64,000 nt of DNA from Bacillus swezeyi (lineage in GTDB: Bacteria; Bacillota; Bacilli; Bacillales; Bacillaceae): NCBI RefSeq assembly GCF_001969815.1, contig NZ_MRBK01000019.1:1-64000 (forward strand), read 5' to 3'. The position numbers and the translations under genes were made by a program. Below the pieces are notes generated by a model that searched no databases, had not been told where the DNA came from, and saw nothing but the letters and a program-made list of their open reading frames with translations. Positions 44,054 to 55,360 of this stretch are shown one piece after another (position 1 is the first letter of the stretch; every line of letters starts with the position of its first letter).

Positions 44054-44232
44054 TCAAGGATGGGAATAAAGAAGCGGTGTATCTATATTTTGCGATGCAT
44101 GAACTTCATTATTCTCCATCCCAGCTTCAGGAGCTCTATGAAGCGCCAAAGCCTTTTAAAGCTCTATTGTACGGCTTAATCAGCTATAAGCTAGACATCT
44201 TGGAAAAAGAAGCAAGGAAAGGAGGTACATAA
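44050..44232 (+). CDS. XkdN -1 frameshift extension (T-like domain)
   Basis: After the slip, 60 further residues are read ([20 protein letters not shown], then [20 protein letters not shown]) up to a stop two bases before the tape-measure start. The extension has no start codon with a ribosome site of its own. The fusion would be 209 residues, equivalent to gpGT, which binds the tape measure and recruits tube subunits. Confidence 0.7.
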   Translation, partial: LIKDGNKEAVYLYFAMHELHYSPSQLQELYEAPKPFKALLYGLISYKLDILEKEARKGGT

Positions 44233-44234
44233 TC

Positions 44235-47200
44235 ATGGCAAAACTGACTGCGCGGTTTGAGCTGGAAGACCGGGTGTCGAAGAAGCTGCGGAGGATTCAA
44301 AAAGGATTTAAGGACTTGGAAAAAAGGCGGAAGAAGTTTGAGCGTCCGCTAACCATTAAAGTCAATTCCAAAAAAGCAGAGAATCTATTAAAAAAATTCC
44401 ATCTTTCATTACAAAAAAACTTGCAATCATGGCAGCTTCAGATTTCAGCTGTAGATATGGCCAGCCAGACCATTCAAAGAATTTCAGATCAGCTTAAAAC
44501 AAAACTGCCCGATAACTATCAATTTTCGGTCACAGTCACCGATCAGGCGACAGCCGGCATCGAAAAAATCAGAAACATGCTGTCAAAGCTGTCTTCTGCA
44601 GACTACTCCATAACCGCAGCCATTCAAGACGGGGTCACCCCAGCCGTTCAAAAAATAGCCGGTTACATGAAGGGCGTATTTGAAAGAGGATATACGGCAA
44701 CGCTCAATGTGATCGATAAAGTAACAAAAACAGCCAGCCGAATTTCTTCTTATATCGACAGCCATTTGGCAAAAGAATTCGAAGCGACCCTAACCGTCAA
44801 TGATCTGGCAACAGGTAAAATCATGGCTCTCCAGAATAAGCTTGATAAAATTGAGGCGAAGCGGGCCATTGACGTAAAAATTACTTCTTCAGAAGGGGAA
44901 GAAAAAGATAAAAAAGAGTCTTCATCGGATGCAATATGGACGAAATTTTTTCAGGCGGGAAAAGACAAATTTGTAAAATGGGTCGAGGGTCTTCCGGAAA
45001 AGGTATGGGATAAATCATTTGATGCCATCCTCGGTAAATTTTTAAAAGGCAATGAAGGCGGCGGAAACGGTTGCTGTTGTGAGGGGGGAGGTTCCCCAAT
45101 CAATGAACCCGCCGCAGGCAGACGCGGAAGTGAAAGAAGCCCGACAAATGAACCCGCAACAAGCAACAGACCTGGAAGTGAAAGAAGTCCGACGAATGGA
45201 CAAGCAAGGTCCGGCGGCAGGTTTAGGAGAGGCATTGGCAAGTTGGGGAAAATAGGGGGGAAAGCACTCCCTTATGCAGGGGCTGTTTTATCAGCTACTG
45301 AGCTGCTCGACATGAACAGCAAGAATGCAGGCGAAAAAATCGGTTCAGCAGGCGGAGGGATTGGAGGCGGTTTAGCCGGTGCAGCAGCGGGAGCAGCCAT
45401 CGGAACTGCAATTCTTCCTGTAGGCGGGACGGCAATTGGGGGCGCTATCGGCGGCATGGTCGGAAGCCTTGGCGGTTCAAGCATCGGCGAATATTTCGGT
45501 AAGATGTTTGATGACAACGGCGGCGTCGGAAAAGCGTGGAAGACAATACAAGAAAAGTCGGGAGAGGCCATGTCAGCGATTCAAGCCACATGGTCAACGG
45601 TTTCAGGCTGGTTTATGGAAAACGTCTGGAACCCGATCGCCGGAAGTGTGGCAGAAGTAGCGACGGGCATCTGGAATCAGCTTGTAACAGCCTGGACGAT
45701 GATTCAGGAAACGTTTATGACGGTTGCGGGCTGGTTTACGGAAAACGTCTGGAACCCGCTTTTCACAACAGTTATCGGTGTAGCGACAGGAATCTGGAAC
45801 CAGCTTGTAACAGCCTGGACGATGATTCAGGAGACTTTTATGACAGTGGCTGGCTGGTTTACAGAAAATGTCTGGAATCCGATCATCACAAATGTGATAG
45901 CGGTAGCGACAGGAATCTGGAACCAGCTTGTGACAGCCTGGACGATGATTCAGGAGACTTTTATGACAGTGGCCGGCTGGTTTACAGAAAATGTCTGGAA
46001 TCCGATTATCACAAATGTGATAGCGGTAGCGACAGGAATCTGGAACCAGCTTGTGACAGCCTGGACGATGATCCAGGAAACCTTTATGACAGTGGCCGGC
46101 TGGTTTGCGGAAAACGTATGGAATCCGGTGGTCTCAAAAGTGATAGAAGTAGCGACAGGAATCTGGAATCGTTTTCAAACGACTTGGAACATGATTAAAG
46201 GAGTATGGGGCGCGGTATCTTCATGGTTTATGAATACGGTCTGGAACCCGATACAAAGTACGTTCTCAGGAGTAAAGGAAGCCATCGGAGATAAATTCGA
46301 AGCTGCCAAAAAAACGGTGACGGACATTTGGGAAGGTGTAGCCGGCTGGTTTGAGAAAAACATTCAAAAGCCGATTGTAAAGATTGCAAGTCTGATCAGC
46401 GATGGTTTTGAAGCAGCGTTCGGCTGGGTAGGAAAAATTTGGGAAAAGGTCGGCGGCGGTATCGATGCCGTCATCAACTTCATGACAGGGAACAACGAAG
46501 AAGCCGATAAAAACGCCACAGGCGGCTACATCACAAAACCAACCATCTCCTGGATCGGTGAAGCTGGGAACGAATTTGTCATCCCGACGGAAAACAATCG
46601 CGGACGGGGAAAAATGCTGCTTGCCCAGGCGGCGACAAAGCTTGGCATGCACGTTGTTGACGACATGGGTGCCGCAGCGGCAGATGGCGGAACTGCTCCA
46701 ACTGTTTCAAGCGTGTCTTCCTATTCAGCTTCTGTTTCGCCTGCCGTGAGCACCGTGAATATGGCGAATCAGGCAGCGTCTCTCGGCCGGGAATTTACCG
46801 ACGGATTTGACACAGGCATCGGCTCAAGTGCTGTTTCACTTGATGAATGGAAGCAAAAAAATATTGGCAAACCGTTTAGCAGTCTTACGGCAGAATCGTC
46901 TAATTACGGCAAACAGACAGTCGCCGGGTTTGCTTCAGGGCAAAATGCGTCTGTGACGGGTACGAACGGCTTTCTCCAGTCAAAAGTAAATGCGCCTTAC
47001 CAAACAACGGTGAAAACCTCATCCTCATGGGGAGTGAATACTGTCAAAAACTTTGCTTCAGGGCAAAATACGACACCGACGGGGACGACACAATACGTAG
47101 AAAAAAACATCAATAAACCGTTCCTGGATTCTAGACAGTCTGCTTCGGGATGGGGTTCCGGAATGATCGGGCATTTTATTTCCGGCATGAATGAGAAAAG

Positions 47201-48152
47201 CAGTGAAGTGTCCCAGGCTGCGAAAGACCTGGCCAAAAAAGTAGAAAAAGCGTTCCGTGAAGAACTTGATATCCATTCTCCATCCCGGGTTATGATGAGC
47301 CTCGGACGTTTTGCCTCAGTCGGTATCGTCAAAGGCTTAAGCTCTGTCGATGTCAAAAGTTTTGCTGAAAAACAAGCCGGATCACTGGCAGCCGCTTTCT
47401 CAGGCATCGGTGCAGTCGGCGGAAATGTGAAGTCCTGGATAAAGCAGGCGTTAATGGCGACAGGATCACCGCTGTCTTGGCTAGATCCGCTTTCTGTCAT
47501 TGCCCAAAAAGAATCAGGGGGGAACCCGCGTGCCTACAACGGCTGGGACATCAATGCCAAGCGGGGGGACCCGAGCAGAGGTTTGATGCAGACGATCGGC
47601 CAAACGTTCAACGCATACAAAGAAAAAGGAATGAACGATATTTTCAATCCGATTCATAATGCGGTAGCTGCCATCAACTACATCAAATCGAGATACGGGT
47701 CGCCTTTCAATACTCCAGGTATCAAAAGCATGGCAAGAGGCGGGGCTTATAAAGGCTATGCCAACGGCGGCTTAATTACAAGCGAGCAAATCGCTAGGAT
47801 CGGTGAAGGCGGCAAGCGCGAATGGATCATTCCAGAAGAGCGCGGCATTCGCGGCAAATACTTGCTGCAACGGGCTGCAGGAGCGTTGGGAATGGAAGTT
47901 CATAATCCGGCTTCCGAGCCGTCCGGCTCTATACCAAGCGGTCAAGCGGCGGCAGCCACTGCAGGTGCAACCCGCACGCAGCAAACGGCTGCAAAAGGAG
48001 CCAAAGAAGTCAATATTTATATAACAGGAGACAATCACTACCACAATGATCAGGATCATGAGTCATTGATTGCCAAAATGAAGCGGGCCCTTGTCGAAGA
48101 GCTTGAGCGAGACATCCATATCGGAACGAAAGGAAGCGTAGCTTATGACTAA
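44235..48152 (+). CDS. xkdO: Tape-measure protein XkdO with lytic transglycosylase domain
   Basis: The 1305-residue protein has a basic coiled-coil N-terminus ([20 protein letters not shown]), a Gly/Ala-rich hydrophobic part around residues 360-420, tandem 41-residue repeats (about 475-640), and a second repetitive section ([20 protein letters not shown] and similar). Near residues 1075-1160 is an SLT-type transglycosylase domain with the catalytic Glu in [16 protein letters not shown] and then [12 protein letters not shown]. It sets tail length and probably opens the wall. ATG 44235 follows AAAGGAGGTACAT. Confidence 0.9.
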   Translation: MAKLTARFELEDRVSKKLRRIQKGFKDLEKRRKKFERPLTIKVNSKKAENLLKKFHLSLQKNLQSWQLQISAVDMASQTIQRISDQLKTKLPDNYQFSVTVTDQATAGIEKIRNMLSKLSSADYSITAAIQDGVTPAVQKIAGYMKGVFERGYTATLNVIDKVTKTASRISSYIDSHLAKEFEATLTVNDLATGKIMALQNKLDKIEAKRAIDVKITSSEGEEKDKKESSSDAIWTKFFQAGKDKFVKWVEGLPEKVWDKSFDAILGKFLKGNEGGGNGCCCEGGGSPINEPAAGRRGSERSPTNEPATSNRPGSERSPTNGQARSGGRFRRGIGKLGKIGGKALPYAGAVLSATELLDMNSKNAGEKIGSAGGGIGGGLAGAAAGAAIGTAILPVGGTAIGGAIGGMVGSLGGSSIGEYFGKMFDDNGGVGKAWKTIQEKSGEAMSAIQATWSTVSGWFMENVWNPIAGSVAEVATGIWNQLVTAWTMIQETFMTVAGWFTENVWNPLFTTVIGVATGIWNQLVTAWTMIQETFMTVAGWFTENVWNPIITNVIAVATGIWNQLVTAWTMIQETFMTVAGWFTENVWNPIITNVIAVATGIWNQLVTAWTMIQETFMTVAGWFAENVWNPVVSKVIEVATGIWNRFQTTWNMIKGVWGAVSSWFMNTVWNPIQSTFSGVKEAIGDKFEAAKKTVTDIWEGVAGWFEKNIQKPIVKIASLISDGFEAAFGWVGKIWEKVGGGIDAVINFMTGNNEEADKNATGGYITKPTISWIGEAGNEFVIPTENNRGRGKMLLAQAATKLGMHVVDDMGAAAADGGTAPTVSSVSSYSASVSPAVSTVNMANQAASLGREFTDGFDTGIGSSAVSLDEWKQKNIGKPFSSLTAESSNYGKQTVAGFASGQNASVTGTNGFLQSKVNAPYQTTVKTSSSWGVNTVKNFASGQNTTPTGTTQYVEKNINKPFLDSRQSASGWGSGMIGHFISGMNEKSSEVSQAAKDLAKKVEKAFREELDIHSPSRVMMSLGRFASVGIVKGLSSVDVKSFAEKQAGSLAAAFSGIGAVGGNVKSWIKQALMATGSPLSWLDPLSVIAQKESGGNPRAYNGWDINAKRGDPSRGLMQTIGQTFNAYKEKGMNDIFNPIHNAVAAINYIKSRYGSPFNTPGIKSMARGGAYKGYANGGLITSEQIARIGEGGKREWIIPEERGIRGKYLLQRAAGALGMEVHNPASEPSGSIPSGQAAAATAGATRTQQTAAKGAKEVNIYITGDNHYHNDQDHESLIAKMKRALVEELERDIHIGTKGSVAYD
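45657..46148 (+). repeat. Tandem 123-bp repeats in the tape-measure gene
   Basis: Four 123-base units begin at 45657, 45780, 45903 and 46026, each encoding 41 residues ([20 protein letters not shown], then [14 protein letters not shown]). A further diverged unit follows from 46149. Units 3 and 4 are nearly identical at the nucleotide level, suggesting recent duplication. Confidence 0.9.
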
Positions 48153-48801
48153 ATCCGTGTACGAATTTTGGCTGACACAAGGCAAGGAAAAGCTGCGCCT
48201 CCCCGTTCTTCCGGAGCAGCTTGTGGTCAGCGATAATCTTGGTAACGAGTCGGTAAAAGTGGCGAAATTCGGCGAGGTCACCTTTATTAATGAACCGGGC
48301 GCCAAGACGATTTCGTTTTCGTCCCATTTTCCAAAAAAATATTCTTCACTCGCCGAATACAAAGGGTTTCCTTCGCCGGAAAACGCGATTCTTAAAATTG
48401 AAAAATGGATGAAAGCAAAAAAGCCGATTCGATTTCTCGTGACCGGGACGAAGGTGAATTTCACATGCAGCATCGAAAGCTTTTCCCATCACGAGGGAGA
48501 AAAGGATATCGGCGACCGCGATTTTGATATCTCATTAAAAGAATATATAACAGCTTCGCCGCGAAAGATCAAACAGAAAAAGAAGACAAAAAAGAAACGG
48601 CCGTCCAAGTCTGCTCCTAAAGTATACACCGTCAAAAAAGGAGATACGCTCTGGCACATTGCAGGGCGCTTTTACGGAAACAGCCAGGAGTGGCGAAAAA
48701 TTTGGAATGCCAATAAACAAGCGATGATAAAACGCAGCAAGCGCAACATTAAGCAGCCGGGACATTGGATTTTTCCGGGACAGAAGCTGAAAATACCGTA
48801 G
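48145..48801 (+). CDS. xkdP: XkdP, LysM-containing tail protein
   Basis: The 218-residue protein has an N-terminal tail-assembly domain ([20 protein letters not shown]) and a C-terminal LysM ([20 protein letters not shown], about residues 160-210) linked by a lysine-rich stretch. LysM probably binds peptidoglycan or the baseplate hub, as in gp53-like proteins. It overlaps xkdO by eight bases. Confidence 0.85.
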   Translation: MTKSVYEFWLTQGKEKLRLPVLPEQLVVSDNLGNESVKVAKFGEVTFINEPGAKTISFSSHFPKKYSSLAEYKGFPSPENAILKIEKWMKAKKPIRFLVTGTKVNFTCSIESFSHHEGEKDIGDRDFDISLKEYITASPRKIKQKKKTKKKRPSKSAPKVYTVKKGDTLWHIAGRFYGNSQEWRKIWNANKQAMIKRSKRNIKQPGHWIFPGQKLKIP

Positions 48802-48853
48802 AATGTGGCACCGGCATGTCCGGTGCTTCTTCGTTAAATCAAAGCAGGGGATA

Positions 48854-49837
48854 ATGATGATCGAACTATTTGTCATAAAAGAAACCGAACGGTATGAGCT
48901 TGTCGCAGAAAGCGTCTCATTGGAAGGCCAAAGATTTCAGGCTCCGCGCTCGATCGAGGCTCAGATTGTGATCAAGCAAGGGAACCATAAGTACTACACC
49001 GTACAGGAAGGAGATACCGTTCTGTTCAAATGGAAAGGAAAAGAGCTGTTTCGCGGCATCGTGTTCAGCAGGGTGCCGAAAGAATTTACACTGTCGTTTA
49101 AAGCGTATGACATGCTTCAGTACTTGGTGAAAAACCAGGATGTTTATGTCTTTTCGAACAAAACGGCCGATGAGATTGTCAAGCGGATTGCAAGCGACTT
49201 TCAGATTCCAAAAGGCGCGATCGCTAGAACGGGTCACACGATCAAATCGCTTGTATTCAAGGACAATACGAGCCTATATGACATCATCTTAAAGGCACTA
49301 AAGGAAACACAAAAACAAACGGGGAAAAATTATCAGCTGTATTCAGAAAAAGGCAGGCTCTGTTTAAGAGCATGGCCATCCCCAGCGGAGATTTGGGTTT
49401 TGGAAACCGGCGTAAACATTACGGATTACGGTTACAGCACATCAATCGAAGAAACGGCAACCCGGGTTAAATTGAGAAAACAGAAGGATAACAAAACCTA
49501 TACTGCATCTGAGAGAGACAGCGCGGGCATAAAAAAATTCGGCGTTCTTCAATATACAGAAACGGTTTCAGACGATATTAACCAGGCTCAATTGCGCGAC
49601 CGGGCAAAGCGGCTGCAAGCCGAAAAGAAAGGTGTCAAAAAAGAGCTGAAAAGCATACAGGCCATCGGCATTCCTGAAATCCAAAGCGGTCTGCCGGTTT
49701 ATATTTCGATTCCGGAGGCCGGTGTCAAAGAGACTTACTGGGTTGATAAAGATAAACATGACTTTATCGGAACGAAGCATATGATGACGATTGATGTTGT
49801 AGCGAAAAACACTTTACCTAAAGGAGCATCATCATGA
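48854..49837 (+). CDS. xkdQ: XkdQ, baseplate hub protein
   Basis: From the paired ATGs at 48854/48857 behind AGGGGA the protein is 326-327 residues, matching XkdQ. It has the hub pattern seen in phage Mu gp44-like proteins (DMLQYLVKNQDVYVFSNKTA; TATRVKLRKQKDNKTYTASE). A GC-rich hairpin (GCACCGG/CCGGTGC, 48808-48826) lies in the gap after xkdP and might trim transcript or mRNA. Confidence 0.85.
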   Translation: MMIELFVIKETERYELVAESVSLEGQRFQAPRSIEAQIVIKQGNHKYYTVQEGDTVLFKWKGKELFRGIVFSRVPKEFTLSFKAYDMLQYLVKNQDVYVFSNKTADEIVKRIASDFQIPKGAIARTGHTIKSLVFKDNTSLYDIILKALKETQKQTGKNYQLYSEKGRLCLRAWPSPAEIWVLETGVNITDYGYSTSIEETATRVKLRKQKDNKTYTASERDSAGIKKFGVLQYTETVSDDINQAQLRDRAKRLQAEKKGVKKELKSIQAIGIPEIQSGLPVYISIPEAGVKETYWVDKDKHDFIGTKHMMTIDVVAKNTLPKGASS

Positions 49838-50142
49838 GATTTAGCGATGCGATAAAAGAACTGGCTCTGGGAGCTGTAAATGCCGAAGCACCTGTTGATG
49901 TTATGCCCGCGGAAGTTGTTTCTGCCGCCCCGCTCAAGCTTAAACTGCGCGATCATGAAAAATTGGTGATCCCGTCCGACTTATTGGTGGTGGCCCGGCA
50001 TTTAACTGAACATACAGAACTGATCCGGATTGACGGGGAAGAGAAAACGATACGCTTTTACAATCAATTACATGCAGGCGACCACGTGATGATTGCCGCC
50101 ATGCCGGGTGGACAATCTTTTTTTGTGATCGACAGGATATAG
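49834..50142 (+). CDS. xkdR: XkdR-like baseplate protein (DUF2577)
   Basis: The 102-residue protein begins [20 protein letters not shown] and ends [18 protein letters not shown], the pattern of the DUF2577/XkdR family (gpV-spike-associated OB-fold). It overlaps xkdQ by four bases. Confidence 0.8.
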   Translation: MRFSDAIKELALGAVNAEAPVDVMPAEVVSAAPLKLKLRDHEKLVIPSDLLVVARHLTEHTELIRIDGEEKTIRFYNQLHAGDHVMIAAMPGGQSFFVIDRI

Positions 50143-50155
50143 GAGGTGGCTTGGT

Positions 50156-50581
50156 TTGGCTCTTTCACCAGAAATACCTTTCGAAGATATCGAGGATGAC
50201 AGTGAAGTAATCGAAACCTCAAAAACGTACAAAATTGATTTTGAAACCGGCCGGCTTACAGGTGAAATCATTTCAGGACTTGAGGCAATTGAACAAATGG
50301 TTTACATGGCGCTGAGAACTGAGCGTTATGCCTATGCCGTCTACAGCCATAATATAGGGAATGAGCTTCAGGAAGTACTTTCAGACAATGAGACAACAGA
50401 TGCTTATAAAGAAATGGAGATTCCGAGGTTGATTGAAGAAGCCCTCATCTATGATGAGCGGATCGCTGCAGTAAGCGATTTTGAGATTGAACGTCATGGG
50501 GATGCTTTCCATGTGTCATTTACAGTGGAAACAGATGAAGGGACATTGGAAATAGAGGAGGTGATAGGGGAAGATGTTTGA
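50156..50581 (+). CDS. xkdS: XkdS-like baseplate wedge protein (DUF2634)
   Basis: TTG 50156 lies behind ATAGGAGGTGG. The 141-residue product contains [20 protein letters not shown] and [18 protein letters not shown], matching DUF2634/gp25-like wedge proteins. It overlaps xkdT by eight bases. Confidence 0.85.
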   Translation: MALSPEIPFEDIEDDSEVIETSKTYKIDFETGRLTGEIISGLEAIEQMVYMALRTERYAYAVYSHNIGNELQEVLSDNETTDAYKEMEIPRLIEEALIYDERIAAVSDFEIERHGDAFHVSFTVETDEGTLEIEEVIGEDV

Positions 50582-51617
50582 AAATCAGACATTTGAAGAG
50601 ATTATGGAACGGATGCTTGACCGGGTTTCAGCTGATATTGACAAGCGTGAAAACAGCGTGATCTGGAATGCCCTTGCCCCGGCGGCGGCTGAGCTGGCCG
50701 TTTCTTATATTTGGCTTGACCAAGTGCTGAATTTGGTTTACGCGGATACGGCTGAAGGCGAATATTTGGACAGAAGGGCTGCTGAAGCCGGCTTAGAGCG
50801 CTACCAGGCATCAAAAGCGATCTGGTCCGGCGAGTTTACAGAAGGTGTGTTCATTCCCGCCGGAACCCGTTTTTTTCTAGAAGACTTGTACTTTACGATG
50901 CAGGAGAACGGAAAACTGGAATGTGAAACTGCGGGGACAAGCGGGAACGCAAACCTCACAGGTCAAACTTTGCTCCCGCTCGACACCATCCCCGGACTTG
51001 AAAAAGCGGTCATGGGGAATCTCGAGATCCCAGGTCGGGATGAAGAATCGGACGAGTCTCTGTATGAAAGGTATCTGGTGCGGGTCCGCCGGGAAGCAGT
51101 CAGCGCGAATCAGCTCCATTACAAACAGTGGGCGGAAGAAGTGGAAGGTGTCGGCAAAGCAAAAATTTTTCCGCTCTGGAATGGCGAAGGAACCGTGAAA
51201 ATCGTCATTACAAATGCCAAAATGGAGCCTGCATCACAAGTTTTAATCGAAAGAGTCAAGCAATATATCGACCCTGAACCTGGAAAAGGAGAAGGGATGG
51301 CGCCGATCGGCGCATATGCGACGGTTGAAAGCGCAGTATGGAAAGACATTCAAATCTCGGCGAAAATCATTCCTGCAACAGGCCGGACGATCGCTGACGC
51401 CAAACAGGAAATTGAAGAAAAGATCACTCTTTTGTTTAAAGAAATTGCCTTTAAAGAAAGCGTCATCCGGCTGTCGCAAATCAACAACATGATATATGAA
51501 TCATCCTCTGTCAGCGACTATTCTGAAGTGGCTATTAACGGCGAAGTGAAAAATCTGCAGTTGACAGAGACGGAAATTCCAAAGCTGGGGCAGGTGACCA
51601 TCATTGAGCAAGATTGA
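50574..51617 (+). CDS. xkdT: Baseplate J-like protein XkdT
   Basis: The 347-residue protein is almost the same length as PBSX XkdT (348). It has the baseplate J signatures [20 protein letters not shown] and the middle [20 protein letters not shown]. It would form the baseplate wedge with XkdS and XkdU. Confidence 0.9.
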   Translation: MFENQTFEEIMERMLDRVSADIDKRENSVIWNALAPAAAELAVSYIWLDQVLNLVYADTAEGEYLDRRAAEAGLERYQASKAIWSGEFTEGVFIPAGTRFFLEDLYFTMQENGKLECETAGTSGNANLTGQTLLPLDTIPGLEKAVMGNLEIPGRDEESDESLYERYLVRVRREAVSANQLHYKQWAEEVEGVGKAKIFPLWNGEGTVKIVITNAKMEPASQVLIERVKQYIDPEPGKGEGMAPIGAYATVESAVWKDIQISAKIIPATGRTIADAKQEIEEKITLLFKEIAFKESVIRLSQINNMIYESSSVSDYSEVAINGEVKNLQLTETEIPKLGQVTIIEQD

Positions 51618-52524
51618 CGAAATGACTTTCGACCTGCCTCCCTATTTAGCGGAAATCCGGGAGATCGATGAGATTTTAAATACTGAAGCCCCTGAGTTTG
51701 AAAAGCAGAATGAACAGATTTTTGACATGACAGACCAGCTCTTTGTCACAACAGCCACTTGGGGACTGGAGCGGTGGGAAACGATTTTGGATGTCAGGCG
51801 AGAAGCTTCGGATGGCGTTGATATTCGACGAGCGCGATTATTGACTAAAATGTCCAACATTCCGCCGATTACCTACCGCTCGATCGAACGCGCAGTCAAT
51901 GCTTTTTTAAAACAGCCGTCCGCAGAAGTCAGACTGACCGCAGGGCGGTATCATTTTTTGCTGAATGTAAACGGAGAAGATCTGCAGTATATTCCTTCCA
52001 TCATCCAGACCGTCAACCATATGAAGCCCGCCCATTTAGCTTACACGTTTCGGGGCGGGTTTCATTATAGGTTTCAGGCTCCGAAAAGCTATCAAAACAG
52101 GCTTGTATTAAGAAGCAAAAACGGTTTTTTCGGGACGATTCCGGTCTATTTAGACGGCCAGTATCCGCTTGATGATTCATTTTATTTGAACGGCTTCCGC
52201 GAGATTGACGGTTTGCCGCGCAGATTCAGGCATCAGCTGACACTGCGCCACAAAAAGCAGCAAAACATTTGGTCTGCTTCACACCTTATGATGAGGGCAA
52301 GCACAGAAAATCGAACGAGACAAAAAGCAAAATCCAGTCTTAGATCCGGCATCAGCAATCAAAACGAGAAGGTCCAGTCGCTCAACATCAGCTTCAAATG
52401 CCAGCACGATATCAAACAAACGGGTTCACTTGAAATGAAAGAAAAATGGTGGACGCTTAACGGCGCATATTTCCTTGACGGGACAAAACAGCTGGCAGCG
52501 TCAGCGCAAAAAATCGCATTATAA
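51604..52524 (+). CDS. xkdU: XkdU with a C-terminal extension
   Basis: The first 190 residues ([40 protein letters not shown]) are DUF2313/XkdU, a baseplate protein of about 194 residues in B. subtilis PBSX. Here about 110 residues follow, containing two LxGxYxLD-like modules ([27 protein letters not shown]) around a basic section. The extension may connect to the fibre proteins encoded next. TTG 51604 overlaps xkdT. Confidence 0.8.
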   Translation: MSKIDEMTFDLPPYLAEIREIDEILNTEAPEFEKQNEQIFDMTDQLFVTTATWGLERWETILDVRREASDGVDIRRARLLTKMSNIPPITYRSIERAVNAFLKQPSAEVRLTAGRYHFLLNVNGEDLQYIPSIIQTVNHMKPAHLAYTFRGGFHYRFQAPKSYQNRLVLRSKNGFFGTIPVYLDGQYPLDDSFYLNGFREIDGLPRRFRHQLTLRHKKQQNIWSASHLMMRASTENRTRQKAKSSLRSGISNQNEKVQSLNISFKCQHDIKQTGSLEMKEKWWTLNGAYFLDGTKQLAASAQKIAL

Positions 52525-52538
52525 AAGGAGACATGAAC

Positions 52539-52925
52539 ATGGCAGAACAATTAACGGTGACAACGCTTTATGCAAGACAGCAAATGGCAAAAGCACGGGC
52601 GGAAGGAGGTACACTCACCAAAATCGTCAAAATGGCTTTCGGAAACGGAGGAACAAACGATACAGGCGAACCGATTTCATTACAGGGCACAGAGCAGGCG
52701 CTGAAAAACGAACTTCTTCAAAAAGACATCGACGGATTCGTCTTCATGGAACCGGCGAAAGTCCGCTATACATGCACATTGGAAGAAAGCGAGCTGGCCG
52801 GGGAGATCATCAACGAACTCGCCCTTGTCGATGAAAACGGAAAATTCACCGCGGTCAGGACCATGACAGACAAACATAAAGACGGCGACATCGAATTCGT
52901 CTTTGAAATCGACGACATTTATTAA
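52539..52925 (+). CDS. Tail fibre attachment protein (phage tail-collar-like)
   Basis: ATG 52539, eight bases after AAAGGAG, gives 128 residues. The protein (QLTVTTLYARQQMAKARAEG; LAGEIINELALVDENGKFTA) looks like the short proteins that precede tail-fibre genes in contractile Bacillus phages and join fibre to baseplate. In PBSX this place holds xkdV. The exact equivalence is uncertain. Confidence 0.65.
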   Translation: MAEQLTVTTLYARQQMAKARAEGGTLTKIVKMAFGNGGTNDTGEPISLQGTEQALKNELLQKDIDGFVFMEPAKVRYTCTLEESELAGEIINELALVDENGKFTAVRTMTDKHKDGDIEFVFEIDDIY

Positions 52926-52939
52926 GGGGGATTTAACAA

Positions 52940-54226
52940 GTGGACATTCAAAAACCGAGACGCTTTGAAACGACAGACCGCGCCCATGCCGATTTGTTTA
53001 ATGAAGTGATTGATCAGCTGAATGAGAACGATGAACTGATTCGAACGCGTGCTGAAGCAGCGGAAAAGAGTGCGAAGGAATATACGGATCAAGGTATCAA
53101 ACAATTGAATGAACTTGCCCAGCTCGTAAAGATTACCGATGATACAGGGGTTGAGAAGCTGCATATTACAAGTGGAGATGCGCTAGCACAGCTTTTTGGT
53201 TTAGGGACGGGTTTTCATACGTTTGCAATCAGTATAGCCGCTTCAAACCGGCCGCCTGGCTCTGCCGGCTATGTCCGGGGAACATTTTTAAATTCCGGTT
53301 CTGATGGATATGGGTTTGTGATTGCGGCGGACACCACCGGAACGATTTTTACAAATACCATTAACGCGGGTATATGGAAAGGCTGGCGCAAATCTGAAAC
53401 AAACTCAGGTTCTCAGTTGAAAGCAGATAAAGCGTTGTCTGATGCTAAAACTTACGCCGACACAAATTTTAACAATGAAAAATTGACTGTTTTGACTGGT
53501 TCTGATGCAATTCAAGATGCCACATTGAGTGGAGAAGACTATCCAACGGGGATCACTTTCATGGGTATATTTGATAACAATCAAACAGGATACCCGTTAG
53601 GTTATGGACTTATAAAAAATGAAAAGTTATCTGCCGTTCGATTTACTCAATATTTTTATGGAACTGGTAATCAAACAACAGGTTCAAATCTAACTGGAAC
53701 ATGGATTCGCCATTGGTATACTACTTCAGGCTGGACGAAGTGGGAGAAGATATCAGGGTTTGCGTATGCCAGCTTAACCATGTCAGGCAAACAGGAGCTT
53801 GATAAACAAACGACCCCGAAAATAAAATTCAATAAAAAGGTTATTGACAGCCATGATGCCTTCGATACGTCTTTAAGTCGGTATACAGCCCCCAATGACG
53901 GAGTTTATTATGTCAGTACAGGTTTGTTTTTGGAAAACTGGGAAACGTATTTTAATTTCCATCTGTTTGTCTATAAAAACGGCTCCCTTTTCAAACCCAT
54001 CGATCATTATAGAGAAAGCGTAGGAGGCGGGACCGCAAGAGAAGTAAATGAATTTTTTGTTAATGTAAATGGATCGGCCGTTGTTCCGATGAAAAAAGGC
54101 GATTATGTTGAAATTTGCATGTATGTCGGTTATGACGGGACAAAGCAAAGAGCCGTTTCTGATAAATATCCTCAATATAATTATCTGGATATCAAAGAAA
54201 TCAGCGGATTAAATTACTTAACTTGA
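52940..54226 (+). CDS. Tail fibre/receptor-binding protein 1
   Basis: GTG 52940 follows AAGGGGGA. The N-terminal 55 residues ([20 protein letters not shown], then LNENDELI) are shared with two other fibre genes at 54301 and 56421 and presumably form the baseplate anchor. The middle has a WGWRKSETNSG-type fibre module, and the last 140 residues (KQTTPKIKFNKKVIDSHDAF; YYVSTGLFLENWETYFNFHL) resemble a C1q/TNF-like beta-jellyroll used for receptor binding. The ligand is probably wall teichoic acid, by analogy. Confidence 0.75.
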   Translation: MDIQKPRRFETTDRAHADLFNEVIDQLNENDELIRTRAEAAEKSAKEYTDQGIKQLNELAQLVKITDDTGVEKLHITSGDALAQLFGLGTGFHTFAISIAASNRPPGSAGYVRGTFLNSGSDGYGFVIAADTTGTIFTNTINAGIWKGWRKSETNSGSQLKADKALSDAKTYADTNFNNEKLTVLTGSDAIQDATLSGEDYPTGITFMGIFDNNQTGYPLGYGLIKNEKLSAVRFTQYFYGTGNQTTGSNLTGTWIRHWYTTSGWTKWEKISGFAYASLTMSGKQELDKQTTPKIKFNKKVIDSHDAFDTSLSRYTAPNDGVYYVSTGLFLENWETYFNFHLFVYKNGSLFKPIDHYRESVGGGTAREVNEFFVNVNGSAVVPMKKGDYVEICMYVGYDGTKQRAVSDKYPQYNYLDIKEISGLNYLT

Positions 54227-54300
54227 TAGGAGAAATATGCTTCAGTTTCAGAAATTGTTTTAGCGGCTCGGATGGAGGCTATGAATGAAGGAGTGAAACA

Positions 54301-55311
54301 ATGGATCTAATAAAGCCCAGGCCTTTTGAAACAACAGACCGCGCTCATGCCGATATTTTTAATGAAGTGATCGAGCGGCTGAACGAAAATGACGAACAAA
54401 TTGCAAAAAGGGCCGATGAAGCGGAACAGAATGCGCAAACATATCTTGACAAGCATGCGGGAAATAAAGACAACCCGCACGGAGTCACGAAGGATCAGAT
54501 CGGGCTCGGTAATGTAGACAATATTAAGCAAGCGGCCAAAACAGAGTTTGATTCGCACGACCAAGATGTCATCCGTCATATTACAGATCTTGAACGAAAT
54601 AAATGGAATGGTGCCCAATTATTTAAAATAACTTCCGATTCGGGAATACACAAAATAAATCTGACATCCGGTTCATTCTTCTCGGCTTTAAAACATGTAG
54701 GAACCGTAACTTTTTACGGTACGAATGCCGTGGAAGATACTCCGACAAATGGTAGCCTTCGGGGGATGCAGCTGGTCGGCCAAAAAGGGATAGGCATGGG
54801 ATATGCTGTTGATACATTAGGAAATGCCTGGTGGTTTTATTACAACACAGTTCATACCGCAATTAATTGGTTCCCTATTGAATCAAAATCGAGCAGCCAG
54901 GCAAAGGCGGATAAGGTTTTAAGTGATGCTAAAAAATATACCGATAACCTGAAGGCTGATTTAACAAAGACATCATGGCTCTATCCAGTGCTTCAAAATG
55001 ATTGGGTCAATTATACAGATTCAAATAAAGTGCGATACATGAAGGACGCGACAGGAACTGTTTTTGTCGAAGGTGCTATTGCTAAAGGAAAGGTCGGCTT
55101 TGAAATACCTGCATTTGAGCTTCCTGTCGGATATCGTCCATCACGGTCTTTTCAGTTTGTCGGCGTAGCTTCTCAAATAGGGATGTCAGGCGCTCCCCAA
55201 CATCACCGTTTACTCGTTGATATTAATGGAAGGGTCATCATCGAAAATTGCTCAAATACGGTTAATCCAAATGAATATATCAGTTTGGGCTTTAGTTTTA
55301 AAGCTGTTTAA
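54301..55311 (+). CDS. Tail fibre/receptor-binding protein 2
   Basis: The 336-residue paralogue shares the anchor ([20 protein letters not shown]). Residues 50-100 contain the common fibre linker ENPHGVT-like motif ([20 protein letters not shown]). The C-terminal end ([20 protein letters not shown]) is a phage tail-tip beta module also seen in the third paralogue. ATG 54301 follows AAGGAGTGAAACA. Confidence 0.75.
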   Translation: MDLIKPRPFETTDRAHADIFNEVIERLNENDEQIAKRADEAEQNAQTYLDKHAGNKDNPHGVTKDQIGLGNVDNIKQAAKTEFDSHDQDVIRHITDLERNKWNGAQLFKITSDSGIHKINLTSGSFFSALKHVGTVTFYGTNAVEDTPTNGSLRGMQLVGQKGIGMGYAVDTLGNAWWFYYNTVHTAINWFPIESKSSSQAKADKVLSDAKKYTDNLKADLTKTSWLYPVLQNDWVNYTDSNKVRYMKDATGTVFVEGAIAKGKVGFEIPAFELPVGYRPSRSFQFVGVASQIGMSGAPQHHRLLVDINGRVIIENCSNTVNPNEYISLGFSFKAV

Positions 55312-55360
55312 AAACCGTTTAACATTGCCGTTAATGGAAAAGTATGATATTTTTGTCCTT

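Noticed and set aside
45657..46148. Direct repeats considered as a possible CRISPR array
   Set aside because: The units are contiguous 123-base coding repeats without spacers.
45536..46198. Long alternative frame (220 codons) within the tape-measure gene
   Set aside because: It is kept open by the 123-bp repeats, whose length is a multiple of three; the composition is repetitive and there is no proper ribosome site.
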